A DNA stretch of 64,000 nucleotides, from contig QWDQ01000001.1 in assembly GCA_003868215.1 (NCBI GenBank), forward strand, positions 558,001 to 622,000. Reading direction: 5' to 3'. The position numbers and the translations under genes are program-made. Positions 46,689-58,018 of this stretch are shown here, in pieces; positions within the stretch are counted from its first letter, which is position 1; each line of letters starts with the position of its first letter. This stretch comes from Pseudophaeomoniella oleicola (taxonomy: Eukaryota > Ascomycota > Eurotiomycetes > Phaeomoniellales > Phaeomoniellaceae). The notes below the pieces were generated by a model, which searched no databases, was not told the origin of the DNA, and saw only the letters and a program-made list of their open reading frames with translations.

Positions 46689-49502
46689 ATGGCACGCCCA
46701 AGCGATTTGTCTGACGCGCAGATCATCTTGCTCGCGGTGAACTTATGCGTTGCAGGTGAAATCGAGGGTCTCCGAGCCTTAGCCCTACAAGTGCCAGATG
46801 TACTGGCCGAGGAGCTACTCCTACGCATACTTCTCACATATCTACCTGCAACAACCGATCCACACATCTACTCACCCCTCTTGCGCCTGAGCACTACTCA
46901 GTCGCCTGAGACCAACTCCGAAGTACACATCGACGCCTCGTCAGTCAACCAACTCAAAGATCGAGATATAGAGGAACAGGTAGAGAATCTGGGCTTGGCT
47001 TCTCTGCAACTGCATACAGCAACAGGGCGCAAGGCACCTGATGCTTTGACCGCATTTCTTCTGCACCGTGCCTATCAAATTGACTGGGAAACGCGCAATC
47101 TGCCTGTGATTCTCAAGTTAGTGGAGCCATTCATCGATCAGCTACCCTTTCTACGGCAATGGGTGGTTTCCATACTGCTTCCACTGTGGCGGTCAGAATA
47201 TGAATACTATCCGCAAGATCCACTAGGCGTCTCTATGCCCGAATTTGAGGGGTTGGACCCCCGAGCAGCGATCAATATGCTCCTACAACGCCGACAAGGG
47301 AATACAAGTGAATCATACATTGCTCGGGATCTCAGGTGTCTGGTTGGACCTTGGATGCATGGAGAAAATCGCGCAAAGCGGCGGAAACTATCTTACGACG
47401 ACCTCAGTGAACCTTCCACGTCTGCGACGACAGGGAGTGACAATGATGAAGGCTGGAGCGAGGTAAATGACTGGCTCCTGACCAGGAGCTTGGAGGACTT
47501 TTCCCTTGCGCAAGCTGCATTCCTGAATTGGGATGGTCCATCGGATGTAGACCTGGGTGGCTTTGCGGAAGAAAGAGCTGTCGATGACGTAGTTGGTCAG
47601 CAAATGAAAGCAGCGTATATACAAGTAGGCTTGAGCATGGCCTATACGTCAGAAGATGCATCTCAGGAGACTATCGATAGATTATGTAAAATCCTTGCGC
47701 GGGCCAAACAACTTCTTGATATGGAATGGCAAACTCAGGATAGGGCTGATCTCCTGCCTAATCTATCGTCGAGCTCCTCGCAGATAGCAGATCTGTCGAA
47801 GGCATCATTGTTTCGCAATGCTATTCTCAATTCATCCAATCCACTTACGAAACCAACCTCTCAGAGTCTCTCGTTTCTTGAAGGTGTTCTTACATCAACC
47901 CAGATCTTTAAGCATCTAGGCATGCCAATCACGTGCAGACAAGTCACAGAGTTGAGCCTGTTCGCGAGCGAGGATGTACAAAAGCAGGAATTGCACAGGC
48001 TCCTGCAGGGTGTTGCAAAGCTCAGAAATGGAAACTCAAACTGGGAAAAGGTCCGAAATCAGATAACTTGGCTAAGAACATGGGACAACAACGTTAGTGA
48101 CAAGAATAATCACGAACATCGTGCTCCTTTTTGGAGAGTTGATGGTATCTTCATGCACCAGGAGTTCTTGGACGCTCTTCTTTCAGCCTCACAACATCAG
48201 CTGGCCGTGGAACTATATCTCCACAAACACGACTCGCAACCATTGACTAGAGCACAAATCGAAGAGGTCGTTGAATCAGTGATTCTTCGGAATTATGATA
48301 ATGCAAGTAATGGCAATCGGACAAGGGGCGGCATGAAACGAGCGTCTGATATTCTCAAAACTTTCCAGTCATACATCGGCAGGTCATCGTCCATACATAA
48401 CGTCGAACATCTTCTCTCAGCGACGCATTCGTTGTCATTCTACCATCTAACGCTTCAACATGGTGTCCCTTTCCAGCCAGTCAGCATTCGAATCCATTCA
48501 GATCCTATTGCCCTTATCGGAAAGGTGTTAGAGCAAAATCCCAAGGCCTACACCCAATTAGACGACCTTATCTCCATCGGACAAAATTTTGTCAAGGCAG
48601 GACTGCCTGTTGGCGACTCTCAGGATGCCAAGGATATGAGCAATGACAGAGCCTTGCTTGAGGCGCAGAGGCGAATAACGTACATGGCAATGGAATCTGC
48701 CCTCTTGGCCTCCGATTTTGACACGGCCTGGTCTTACATCGTCACGCGCCTTACACCTCCCGATTCGCAGCGACAATCTTCTTCCTTTTCTGATGATTAT
48801 TCCTGGAGAGCCGCGTACCTTGCGGGCCGGAACCGTCCTAAGCAGTCCTCAACGGCGATTCCGCTTTCTGCCCAAATTTCTTCTCTATCGAAACGTATGG
48901 AATTACTTTCACTCGCTCTGCGCTTGGCACCTTCACCCGATCCTTTACCCGAGATATTGGGAACTTGGCGTCGTTGCGAGGAGGAGCTAAACAGCTTGAA
49001 ATCGACAGAGGCCGAAGAGGAAGCAGCGTGGGACGCGCGAGGGGACCATCTTGTACCTGGAGGATTCGGTCCCGAAGGTAGAGACGAGGATATCGAGGAG
49101 ACAAGGAGGGAACGCGCAAGAAGATTTGCTGAAAGGAAGCAAACCAGGCAACGTGCTGCTGGATACGAGGAGGAGGCACCCATGGGCTTATTTGATGTTG
49201 CTCGCGGTGCTGCACGTGCAATCGGGAAATCGGCGTTTCCTCTCCGTTCCTCAGGAGCAGGTGGCCCTAGCACTGGAGCCAAAGGTTTTCAAATTCACAA
49301 CCAAGAGCCCACCCACGGTGAAGACACGACAAGGACAAGCTCTGACATGGAGCGAAGCTTCATAAGTACAGGTAGCGGAGAAGGGCACAGAGTGCGAAAG
49401 CGTGATATGGTCTCAAACATGGTTACTGGTGGGTTAGTCAGTGGTATAGGTTGGGTCTTAGGTGCTCAGCCCGTGCAACGGCCAGAAGAGGAAGGAAGCT
49501 GA
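46689..49502 (+). CDS. SEC39: Secretory pathway protein Sec39 (Dsl1 complex)
   Basis: Single exon, 937 residues from the ATG at 46689 (MARPSDLSDAQ). The helical-repeat Sec39 domain covers most of the protein. The N-terminal helix pair IILLAVNLCVAGEIEGLRAL and the EELLLRILLTYLPATTDP motif are typical of fungal Sec39. Sec39 is a subunit of the Dsl1 tether on the ER, which captures COPI vesicles returning from the Golgi and organises the Use1/Sec20/Ufe1 SNAREs. The last 100 residues include a charged Arg/Glu stretch (ETRRERARRFAERKQTRQRA), probably a single helix, and a Gly-rich end with VSNMVTGGLVSGIGWVLGAQ, a hydrophobic segment that might touch membrane. The open frame continues upstream of this ATG without another ATG, so this start is the best supported. 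Confidence 0.9.
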   Translation: MARPSDLSDAQIILLAVNLCVAGEIEGLRALALQVPDVLAEELLLRILLTYLPATTDPHIYSPLLRLSTTQSPETNSEVHIDASSVNQLKDRDIEEQVENLGLASLQLHTATGRKAPDALTAFLLHRAYQIDWETRNLPVILKLVEPFIDQLPFLRQWVVSILLPLWRSEYEYYPQDPLGVSMPEFEGLDPRAAINMLLQRRQGNTSESYIARDLRCLVGPWMHGENRAKRRKLSYDDLSEPSTSATTGSDNDEGWSEVNDWLLTRSLEDFSLAQAAFLNWDGPSDVDLGGFAEERAVDDVVGQQMKAAYIQVGLSMAYTSEDASQETIDRLCKILARAKQLLDMEWQTQDRADLLPNLSSSSSQIADLSKASLFRNAILNSSNPLTKPTSQSLSFLEGVLTSTQIFKHLGMPITCRQVTELSLFASEDVQKQELHRLLQGVAKLRNGNSNWEKVRNQITWLRTWDNNVSDKNNHEHRAPFWRVDGIFMHQEFLDALLSASQHQLAVELYLHKHDSQPLTRAQIEEVVESVILRNYDNASNGNRTRGGMKRASDILKTFQSYIGRSSSIHNVEHLLSATHSLSFYHLTLQHGVPFQPVSIRIHSDPIALIGKVLEQNPKAYTQLDDLISIGQNFVKAGLPVGDSQDAKDMSNDRALLEAQRRITYMAMESALLASDFDTAWSYIVTRLTPPDSQRQSSSFSDDYSWRAAYLAGRNRPKQSSTAIPLSAQISSLSKRMELLSLALRLAPSPDPLPEILGTWRRCEEELNSLKSTEAEEEAAWDARGDHLVPGGFGPEGRDEDIEETRRERARRFAERKQTRQRAAGYEEEAPMGLFDVARGAARAIGKSAFPLRSSGAGGPSTGAKGFQIHNQEPTHGEDTTRTSSDMERSFISTGSGEGHRVRKRDMVSNMVTGGLVSGIGWVLGAQPVQRPEEEGS

Positions 49503-49997
49503 ACCTGGATTGGCATCCTTTGCGATGGTTAATATCCCCGCGATTTGATTGCAATAAACAATCTCCAACCCGTTCCATCGGTCATGAATTCATATGCATA
49601 CTTACCTACTTGTAGGCATTCTTGTAGCAGGTCAATCGACATAGCCATGAAAATGCTGATGGGTGAAGATACGGTATCAATGAACGCTGGGCGCAGGAAG
49701 GCGCTCGTCATGAAGGGCTGACTCCATAAACACGTGGTGTGCACATGGCTTTGGCTCCTTAACCGCATGTGATTGAAACCAGGGCCGCTCCTGCCTCTTG
49801 TGTCAAATCTTCAATCTCAAGGCTTCACTTCACTCTGCTTTCGTTTGTGCTTTCAAATTCCATGATCCAAAAACCAGTCTTCACCTTTTTTCCTATCACG
49901 TATTTTACCAACTCTGTCCTCTCTCTCAGATAACATCTGTCTGTGAAACCAATTGAGCAACCCAAGCCAAGAAAGAATATTCCAACCACGCCTGGAA
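49503..49997. other. Intergenic region, same-strand genes
   Basis: 0.5 kb of 3' flank and promoter; nothing else seen. Confidence 0.6.
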
Positions 49998-51497
49998 ATG
50001 GTGAAGCACAGGGGAATAGAGGTCAATGTGGTCTCTCAATTTGATGCCATGAGACTTCCAGAATTTCGTCCTGCAGAGAAGGACAGAGCCTCGAACAACG
50101 CGACTGCTCTCCAACTTGAGGCCAACAGTACCGCGTCAGTGTACATACCAATGCATCCGGGTTCCCAGTTCTGGTTCGAGTACAAGATTGATGGACCACA
50201 TCCTCCAAACGCCATCTACTTTTTCAAGATGCTATACAAAGGCCAAATCCTGACAAGCTGGGATACAACAGAAAAGGTCGGCTTTCAAGGCAAAGTGATG
50301 ATGGCCTTGCGCTACCTGGGCAACGATCCATTTACTGGCAAGCCTCAAGTCCAACGAGAGGTCTTTCAGTTTTCGGCTTGCCCAAAGGATGCTAACGATA
50401 GACTGGATGATTGCATCGACATCGGCATTTATCGTGTTGAGCACCGTCAAAAAACGGCACTCGAAAAGATTGCAACCACCAAGATGCAAACTGATGGCAA
50501 CGTCGCCCGGGACAAGATAAAACTGCAGAACGGCGGGCTTCTTGATGCAGTCGCTCCAAAGAAGTATTACAGGTATCAGTTGCTTGACCCGCTGGATTCA
50601 CCGTATGTGCGATTCTGTTTCTACTTCCGCACCGTCGGTAAGTTCGTACTTACTTACAACGTTTGGTAACTCACAGTGCCTCTAGATGAACTAAAGGAAG
50701 CTGGCATCATCAGCGCAGAATCTGCATCTGCTCTGATCCCATCTGGATCGCAGTCAACAATCGATTCGACTGATAACAGTACCCAGCTCTCTCAACGAAG
50801 TTCGCTGGAGTCCACACGCAGCCTACATGATCACAATATCATTGATATGTCTGAAGCAGCTTGCAGACTTGTCAAGCCCCATGGACCAGGAAATGTCAAA
50901 CCAGAACCCCCAACAATCTCCGTAGAGACATCAAGCCCCTCACCGAATGCCGCTAAAAGTGATATCGAGGAGGTCACGACTCAATCGAAACTCAGTAAAC
51001 CGCGGTCGTCTTACCTCAACGTGGATTACAGCGACCGTGCTCCTTCGCCAAGGACGCTTAGTTCTTTTCTCAAGGCTCCGATCACACCGTCATTTTTGAA
51101 GTCAGCATGTCCAGGTAGTCCAATCAAGCGCAGATCCTTGACCAAGCCGCCTCCTCTCACAATTTCCCTAGATGGAGTCGAATTCGACATTTCCAAGAAA
51201 GCAAGGCGACCTCTGTCACCGTTCACTGCTGCTGGTCTCTTGCGCAGAAAAGCAGTCAGCCCCACACCGCCAACGGCACCTCCGAGCGTTACAACGTTCA
51301 CCATTGAGGATGAAGTAGCCGAAATGGAGGCCTTGGCGAGAGCCAAGAGTGGCCAATACAGACCCAGGAAGAAAGAGGGCGTGGAAGCTACAAAGACCGC
51401 TAGGGACTCTGCCGCGGCACCGCTTGGGGGATTGTTCCGGAGGGCGAGGATGAGGAAGATGAAAGAGGTAGTTGAACTGAGTGGCGATGGAATTTGA
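49998..51497 (+). CDS. Conserved-looking protein of unknown function, beta-rich N-terminus
   Basis: Two exons, 49998-50637 and 50677-51497, joined over a very short 39-bp intron (GTAAGT..TCACAG, phase 1). Protein about 486 residues. I do not recognise the family. Residues 1-215 look like a compact beta-sandwich: HRGIEVNVVSQFDAMRLPEF, then YIPMHPGSQFWFEYKIDG, and YFFKMLYKGQILTSWDTTEK further on; this resembles in style the DUF7918-like domain of ascomycete proteins, but that is weak. The part after the intron is Ser/Thr/Pro-rich with SP sites (TPSFLKSACPGSPIKRRS) and ends in a basic patch (RRARMRKMKEVVEL). No signal peptide or membrane segment is seen. The ATG at 49998 is the first in frame. 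Confidence 0.75.
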
Positions 51498-52456
51498 GCT
51501 GATGATTGTCGTACTTGAACTTGGACTTGTCCGAAGTACAGCACGATGCTATGTTTCTACTATATGCGCAGGGGAGCTAAGAAGAGAGCTTGATGGCTTT
51601 TGAGCATGTAGATTTTGCCCAGTCCAATGTCTTTTGCTTTCTGAGGTGTCGTCAACAGTGGTCGTGATATGAGACATGATGAGCTAGGCTGGACCAGCTG
51701 CAACAATATTGTTGTGATAGATTGTCTGTAGCAATACTTGTAGGCATTTTACCAGATCAATGGATGAATGAATGAATGCAATTAGCAGATACAACTTCTT
51801 GGTGACGAAGCCAATACCTACCTACCTAGATACATGACACCGAATTGTATGTACATCGTACATGAAAGGCCCAGCCTAGAGAATGACAACATAAGAGGGA
51901 TAACAAGGGATAGGATATGGAGGTCAGGGGAGAACATGGAGATGGGAAAAGGCAGAAAAAGAAATAGAAAAGGAAATCCTGAAGGGGAAAAGAATTTAAA
52001 TGAAATAATTACATTGATTTATTTTGATGGTGGAAAAAGAAGAAAAATTAATATCGAATCCTGCCTGTCTGCCTGCCTGCCTGTCTGTCTGTCTGTCTTT
52101 TAACAGAAAAAAGAGACAGAGATAGGAGAGAAAGCCCCCTTCTCATTTTTCTTTAGAAAAATCTTTTGGATATTTGCAAATAAAAACAGGGAGGAGCCTA
52201 TCGAACAGAATGGATGGGTGGATATCAATCAATCATAGACAACAATAAGTAACTTTGTTTTCGACATTTCGAGTTTGTGGTGGCTATTTGCTTTTTTGAA
52301 CCCTTAGTACCTCTGTTTACCCCCCTATCCTTTTTTCGCTTCGTCCGTGTATACATAGCTCGAGTCCTCTGTTTTGGTGAAAAGTCTCAAATCACCAACT
52401 GGGGGTCCGGGTTTGGGGAATAATAGATCGGATGGGAAATTTGTGGTATGAGGAAT
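51498..52456. other. Convergent intergenic region with CTGT/CTGC microsatellite
   Basis: 0.96 kb of AT-rich 3' flank. A (CTGC/CTGT)n tract occupies 52061-52097. No gene recognised. Confidence 0.6.
52061..52097. repeat. (CTGC/CTGT)n microsatellite
   Basis: About nine tetranucleotide units that switch between CTGC and CTGT, seen directly. Confidence 0.9.
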
Positions 52457-53838
52457 TTACTTTCCGCCCAAGCTGGGGAAAGCAGTCTCGTCATTCAGGC
52501 TTGGACCGGATGATTCGCCACGTCCACCGCGGGCACCACGAGGAGCACCTCGGGGAGCACCACGGGGAGCGCCACGGCCACGACCTTCGCCTCTTGGACG
52601 ATCGCCGCCACGTCCGCGGAAAGATCCTCTTGCTTCGCCTCTTGGACGGTCACCGCCGCGGCCGCCACGACCACGTGTACCTTCACGAGGAGCTTCGCGC
52701 CATACGTTGTCCAATTCGACGACGTTCTTGGTCTTGCGTTCACGCTCACGACGAGCCTTCTGAGATTCGCCAGCAATGTAGGCTTCTTCCTCCTCTTCGC
52801 GAGTAAGGGCCTTGGCATTGGCGAACTTCTTGTCGACCTTGACGTTGCCTTCGTTTGGCTTACGGGCTTCGAGGACACCGAGAGACATATCCTTAGTCTT
52901 GTTGGCAAGGTACTCAGCATAACTGATGTGGCTTTCTTCAGGCTCTTCCTCGTTTTCCTTGGTCACTTCAGCGTTGTTGACAGCGCCAGGCTCAGTGTTG
53001 TCCCAGCCAGCAGCACCACCACCAGCGGAGGCATTCCATTCGCCCTCAGCAACAGCAGCCTTCTCTTCAGCTTGAGCAATGGATTCACCGGCTTTCTCAT
53101 CATTCCATTCAGCCTCGCCGGTGTTAGCGCCCCATGATTGATCGGCTTGCTTTGGGTGTTCTCTGGATTACGAAGTCAGAATGAGCCAGATGAGATGGAG
53201 CTGAACTGCACATACTCTTTTCCGGTGCGGCTGTGACGGTCATCACGGCCTCCTCTTGCACCTCGACCGCCTCGGCCACCGCGTCCACCGCGACCTTCGG
53301 AGGTGTTTTGAATTCGACCACCTCTCAGGGTGTTGGAATGTCTGTCCTCACGGACGTTGTCATCGATTGGCTTGCCACGGTTGGTGGTTCGACCGGCTTC
53401 CCTATCGCGGAATGCTAATGTCTCTTGTCAACGAAGGTTCTTCAGATGCGCGCGATAATATCTACCCTGCTCGTTGCCAGCGAAGTTACCACGACGTCCA
53501 CCGCGACCTCCTGTAGCACCAGCTGATGTTGGGGCTTCCGGGGCCTCTTTTGGAGCATTGCGCTTGCCGGCACGTGCAGTTGGAACATCCTTCGCCCTAG
53601 TTGGTGCCTCAGGCTCACGGTCGGAATCTTGGTCAGATGTATTACCTATGTATGGTTAGTGAAGGGATGACATAATGAGGTGAAATTGTGCGCGTACCCA
53701 GCAGGGCATACATGTTCTGTAAGAAACTGGCGTTAGCAAGCTGTCTCAAGCTTTGAAAGAGCTCCAAGATTGATGCGCAAAACACGAGCGACCAATTTGG
53801 AGGTGAATGAAGCTTACCTTGCTATTCACGTCCGCCAT
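52457..53838 (-). CDS. Stm1/SERBP1-type ribosome- and mRNA-binding protein
   Basis: Five exons: 53838-53818, 53716-53698, 53645-53466, 53414-53216 and 53162-52457. The introns are 101, 52, 51 and 53 bp, all GT..AG, and the phases close. Protein 374 residues. The start MADVNSKNMYALLGN matches the conserved Stm1/Oga1 N-terminus. RHSNTLRGG and the RGG-rich stretch at about 100-140 precede the HABP4/PAI-RBP1 region (ADQSWGANTGEAEWNDEKAG, then YAEYLANKTKDMS). The C-terminus is a second RGG block with tandem GDRPRGE and GAPR units, then the SLNDETAFPSLGGK end. Stm1/SERBP1 proteins sit in the mRNA channel of idle 80S ribosomes and preserve them during starvation. The tiny first exons (21 and 19 bp) are easily missed. 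Confidence 0.93.
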
Positions 53839-54724
53839 AATATCGGCTCAAAGAGCGCCTTCCTCTGAAGGCCTTCCCTACTACCGCTCCAACTCGTGTC
53901 TGAGATGTATGAGAAGAGAAGTTCAAGAAAGACAAGATCACTCGTATTGAGGACCTTGCAGCGTTCTTGAACAAAAGGGAGAGGAGAGGATAAAGATTTG
54001 TGGTTGGTTCGAGGGTTACCAATGACCGAGGGAAGAATTGGTGAGGTGGTGCCTGGGGTTAGACGCAGAAAGTTGGATCGGAGATGGCACGCAAGTGGGA
54101 ACGTTTTCCCAAAGAGGTGGTTTCCGCATTCGGATATTAGGGTTTTTCGCATAAGTTATCAGTTACTTAGGGGTGAGGACAGCGTCCGCGTCGGTTCGAA
54201 CATCTTATCATCGTATTATGGTGGGATGTCCAGAACAAGCACTGTTGGACAACCACCCTGTCGCGTTCACAACGAGCCAGATTAGCAGTATAAGACACCT
54301 GTCTGGAAGCAGTCACGACTGATAAAGGAAGTTGACAGAAGTGAGAGCATAATGTTTGCGACTATGCATGTCCAGACGTGGTACTGGGCTATCCTGTCCG
54401 ACTGGCTTCTCTGTGAAAGAGGTGAAGGTATGCAAGGCAACTCTGTTGTCTTCCATGATCGTTACACATGAGTAGGAGTGTAGCCTCGTTATTCCCCTGA
54501 TAAACCCTTGGCCTCTCTATCACGCGTAGTTTCTGGCCAAACACGTCAACATGGTCAGTCCGTGTCTACTGTAAATACTTTCGCTGTCTATGGGTATCTT
54601 TTCAGTAGCAAACATCTCTCAGGGCTCCGTTTAATATTGCTGTCTTCTTCGTCATTGCTTGACTCATTATCTTTTGAAACAACTCTCACTCCTTCCATTA
54701 TTCGTCATATCCCACGCAAGCACC
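53839..54724. promoter_or_regulatory. Divergent promoter region, Stm1 / F-box gene
   Basis: 0.9 kb between two divergent starts. No gene recognised. Confidence 0.45.
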
Positions 54725-55786
54725 ATGGCACCAGGAGATTCTCAGAGTACATCACACAAGAAACAATGGGCTTACCGCCATGAACTGGAGAAACCTATCA
54801 CTGTATGAAGCCGTTCACGCCATTATCATCTGGTGCTTCCTCTGATTACTGTTACAGATACCAACACTCTCATCTAAGAAAGAACCCCCTAGTGCAAACG
54901 GCTGGGGGAAGCTGTTCATCGAAGGGTCGTGGAAGAATGAAGCTGTTATGAAGATACTGTCCTATCTATCATACAGCGATCGAGTTTGCCTTACCCTATC
55001 AAGCCGAGATTTTGATGCCTTGGGTCCAGTAGCGCTCTCGTAGGCCTCGGAAATGGATGGGAAAGTCAAGGTGCGATAGCTACGGCTGGAACCACGGTCA
55101 CCAAAGAAGGCTGTGGTGAGGCGTCTGAGTCAGCACATAATGATGGATCTTCCGAACTGGGAAGTCTGCCACAAAAGGTTATTCCATCTGGTGAGGTTGG
55201 CCGAAGACAAGAGCAATGGGAAGAGCACATTCAAGAGGTTCTCATCCGACTAGACCGAGATGGCCATGGCAAAAAGGAGCGTCTGTGTAAGGATTGTTGG
55301 ATGTTCCAACCAACAAGCGAGGAGGAATGGTATGACCTAATGTGGGAGCATCTCATGCGCCTTGACGATGTCATCGGCAAAGAAGAAGAGATCGAACTAC
55401 CATGGGTCGAGGCGTACGAAAGTGGTGAATACCGGAATTGGGTACGCAAATGGTGCGCTATTTCATCGGTCAGTGGGAAGGCACTCAACTTCACAATCAA
55501 TATCAGCAGCGCGTCTAAAAAGGGTAAGAAACCAGATGTAGACGTCGACACTACATCATCTGACGACGAAACGTCCGTGTCCGACAGCCTCATGGGCGAA
55601 CTTAAAAACAGCGCAGCCGCGCACGACTATAATGTCGGATACAGGGGGTATTACACTACTACAACGGAGGACGAGGAAGAATTTGATTTCGATGCGACTT
55701 CTGACGAGAACGAGAACGAGGATGTGGACGATGGCGAGCGTGAGGATGAAGTTGAGCTTGAATTTGACGACTATGACTTTGATTGA
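54725..55786 (+). CDS. F-box-like protein with acidic tail
   Basis: Proposed exons: 54725-54802, 54858-55023 and 55080-55786. The first intron (55 bp, GTATGA..TTACAG) is clear. The second (56 bp, GTCCAG..CGATAG) is inferred from the frame change only: exon 2 reaches a stop shortly after 55023, while the downstream frame is open back to about 55016. Exon 2 carries WKNEAVMKILSYLSYSDRVC, followed by LTLSSRDFDALG, a good F-box-like helix pattern that would bind Skp1 in an SCF ubiquitin ligase. The third exon has WYDLMWEHLM and WVRKWCAISS of unknown fold, and a strongly acidic tail (about 40 residues, mostly Asp and Glu). Protein about 316 residues if spliced so. A frame error, in the gene or the assembly, is the alternative for the 55.02 kb junction. 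Confidence 0.65.
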
Positions 55787-56590
55787 ACCATGTCTGAGCG
55801 AAAGGCACAGACCGTAGCATAAGAAAAGAGGATCACGATTCCTACAGTGAGCCGAGACAGGTAGACAGACAATAACTCTAGACAGACCAAAACAATTGCC
55901 CGCAATCCATGACAACAACAACAATTGACTACCGCAAACCACCATCATGACCCCTCTCCTCAATACATCCAAAGTAAACCAAAATGTTGTGAATTCATTT
56001 AAATTTTTCTAATTCTCATTTTTGCCTAACTTGGTGGAAAATGACTAAATTCGGTTCGTTCACTCACTCACTCTTGTTCTCCCTATACTGTATATACAGA
56101 GAGAGAAAAAAAGAGGGTGAAGGGAAGGAAGGAGAGGAAGTCGAGACTTCGTCGCTGCTGCTAAAAAAATATATGGAGGGAACGTGGTAATAGAGACAGT
56201 TGAAAGAAATAAAACAGTATGAACACCACGACGAAAACCCCGACTTTGCCAATCCTTCCAACCTCAACCCCCCTTTTTTTCCTTCTCCGTTTCCCGTCCG
56301 TGGCCCGTGGTCCAGCTGGGGTATTTATATACGAGGCAAATCCTTTATGCCTTTTGAGAGCTCGATGTGGAAAAAGGAACGCGTTGTAGTTCCATCGTGA
56401 CCTGACCCGATTTGAAGAGACCCACTCGTAGACTCCAACCTTCATTGAACGCCGAAGGAGATGAACATACGTCATTTTCCGATCGTCTTATCATCATAGG
56501 GGAGTGTACACCCAAAGTCAAAAGATTAGATATGTAGACCTGATGTCGTCCATGGAATACGCTCGGAGCGCTCGGCCGCCGAGATGGCGA
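55787..56590. other. Convergent intergenic region
   Basis: 0.8 kb of 3' flanks, AT- and purine-rich. No gene recognised. Confidence 0.6.
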
Positions 56591-58018
56591 TTACCTTTGC
56601 TGATGCGATGTTCCTTGGTTCTGTTCGTAGTTGAAGGGAGTTGGAAAATGCATGCTCGCCGTAAGCCCAAATGGGTCTGCATCGAGCATAGGATCAAATG
56701 CGTCAAACATAGGATGACCAGGACCGTGGGCGAATACATTGGCATTATGTTCATTTGAAGAGCCCTGTTGTGACTGTTGTTGATGCAAGATATTTGAATT
56801 TGAGTGCGGCGTATGACCTTGCATGCCTATTTGGCCGTTTGTATGAGGCGGCCTCTGATGGTGTTGATGTTGTAGATGGGGCGGTAAGTTATTATTGTTA
56901 TAATTTGAGGTAGAGGCTTGACCGTGCGAGGTGGCGTAATGATCAATTTCGTTTGGCGTGGCAGCGGACGAGGTGCGGTCAGCGTCACTGCCAACTCCAG
57001 CATCAATCATTTCGGACTGTTGGGCATCATGGGCATATTCCTGCTCTGTACTCACGAGATGAACCTAGGACGACAAAGTTCTATAGAGAATGGGGGAAAG
57101 AAGAAGGGTTAACTTGCCTAACTGATCGTAATGCTTTTGGAATGAAGAAGGGTAGTAGCTTGACTGTACAGATGAAGGAGTAGGCTGATAAGGTTGAGAG
57201 GACGGAGGAGGAAGTCGGGCCATATTTGGATGATGCCCGTACGGCGCCTGTGGCCTTGGCTGTAGTTGCTGGTGGGCCTGAAGATCAGACGGCGGCGGGG
57301 ATAGCCCATCTTGGACGCCGTACCCAGGAGATCTGCCAGTAGAAGAAGAATGCTGGGATGATGGGCTCGTCTGTATTGATGACGGATGGCTTGATGGCCC
57401 CGGACGAGCCAAAGGGTTGAATCTGGCCTGTTGCTGGCGATTCATCATTGCTCTTTGCATCGGCGATGCTTGACCTGTGGGCGATGTGGCCGAGAGCTTT
57501 CCAGCAGGAAGTGCCGTTGGATTGCCCTTCATCCTGAGCTCAGCCTGCACATCAATGCCTTTCTCCAGCAGTAGCCTTTCGAGCAGCGAGTTCTTGTATC
57601 TCAGCATGAGGCACTCGTCCGCGGCAGTTCGATGGCTCTGCTGGAGATTCTGTAACGTCGTTTCTTGCTGCTTGATGGTTTCCTCTAGCTGCTTGATATA
57701 CTCGGTACGACGTTCCCGAAAGGCTGCTTGTGCCTGACGGTTCCGTTGCTTCCTCTCTTCAGAGGTGGCATATATCTGGACGTGGTCAACAGGGGATGCT
57801 CGGTAGGACAATCACAGCAAGGTACCTACAGGCTTTCGGCCTCCTTTCCTCTTTACCACCGGAGGCGCGTCAGATGGTTGGATATCAGGTGCTTCGGCTT
57901 CACCTTCCGGTGATGACTGCTCAGGGGTGCTGTCATATGCATCGGGCGGTTCAAGCTTGGGCAACAAGGAGCTCAAGGAGGAATCGATCTGCTCAGGAGG
58001 AGGCATGACCGGGCCCAT
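56591..58018 (-). CDS. bZIP transcription factor
   Basis: Three exons: 58018-57830, 57775-57118 and 57045-56591. The first intron is 54 bp (GTAGGT..GTCCAG, phase 0). The second is 72 bp and uses a GC donor (AG|GCAAGT..TACAG, phase 1). Protein 433 residues. Across the first join lies KRKGGRKPIYATSEERKQRN, then RQAQAAFRERRTEYIKQLEE, a bZIP basic region (N-x-x-A-x-x-x-F-R, AP-1/Yap-like with Q-A-A-F-R) followed by a leucine-zipper coiled coil up to LLEKGIDVQAE. A short conserved helix after the zipper (ECLMLRYKNSLLERLLLEKG) is typical of one conserved ascomycete bZIP group. The long C-terminal part is Gln/Pro/His-rich and probably an activation domain. I do not assign a specific name. Start 58018 gives MGPVMPPPEQ; 58006 is an alternative. 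Confidence 0.9.
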
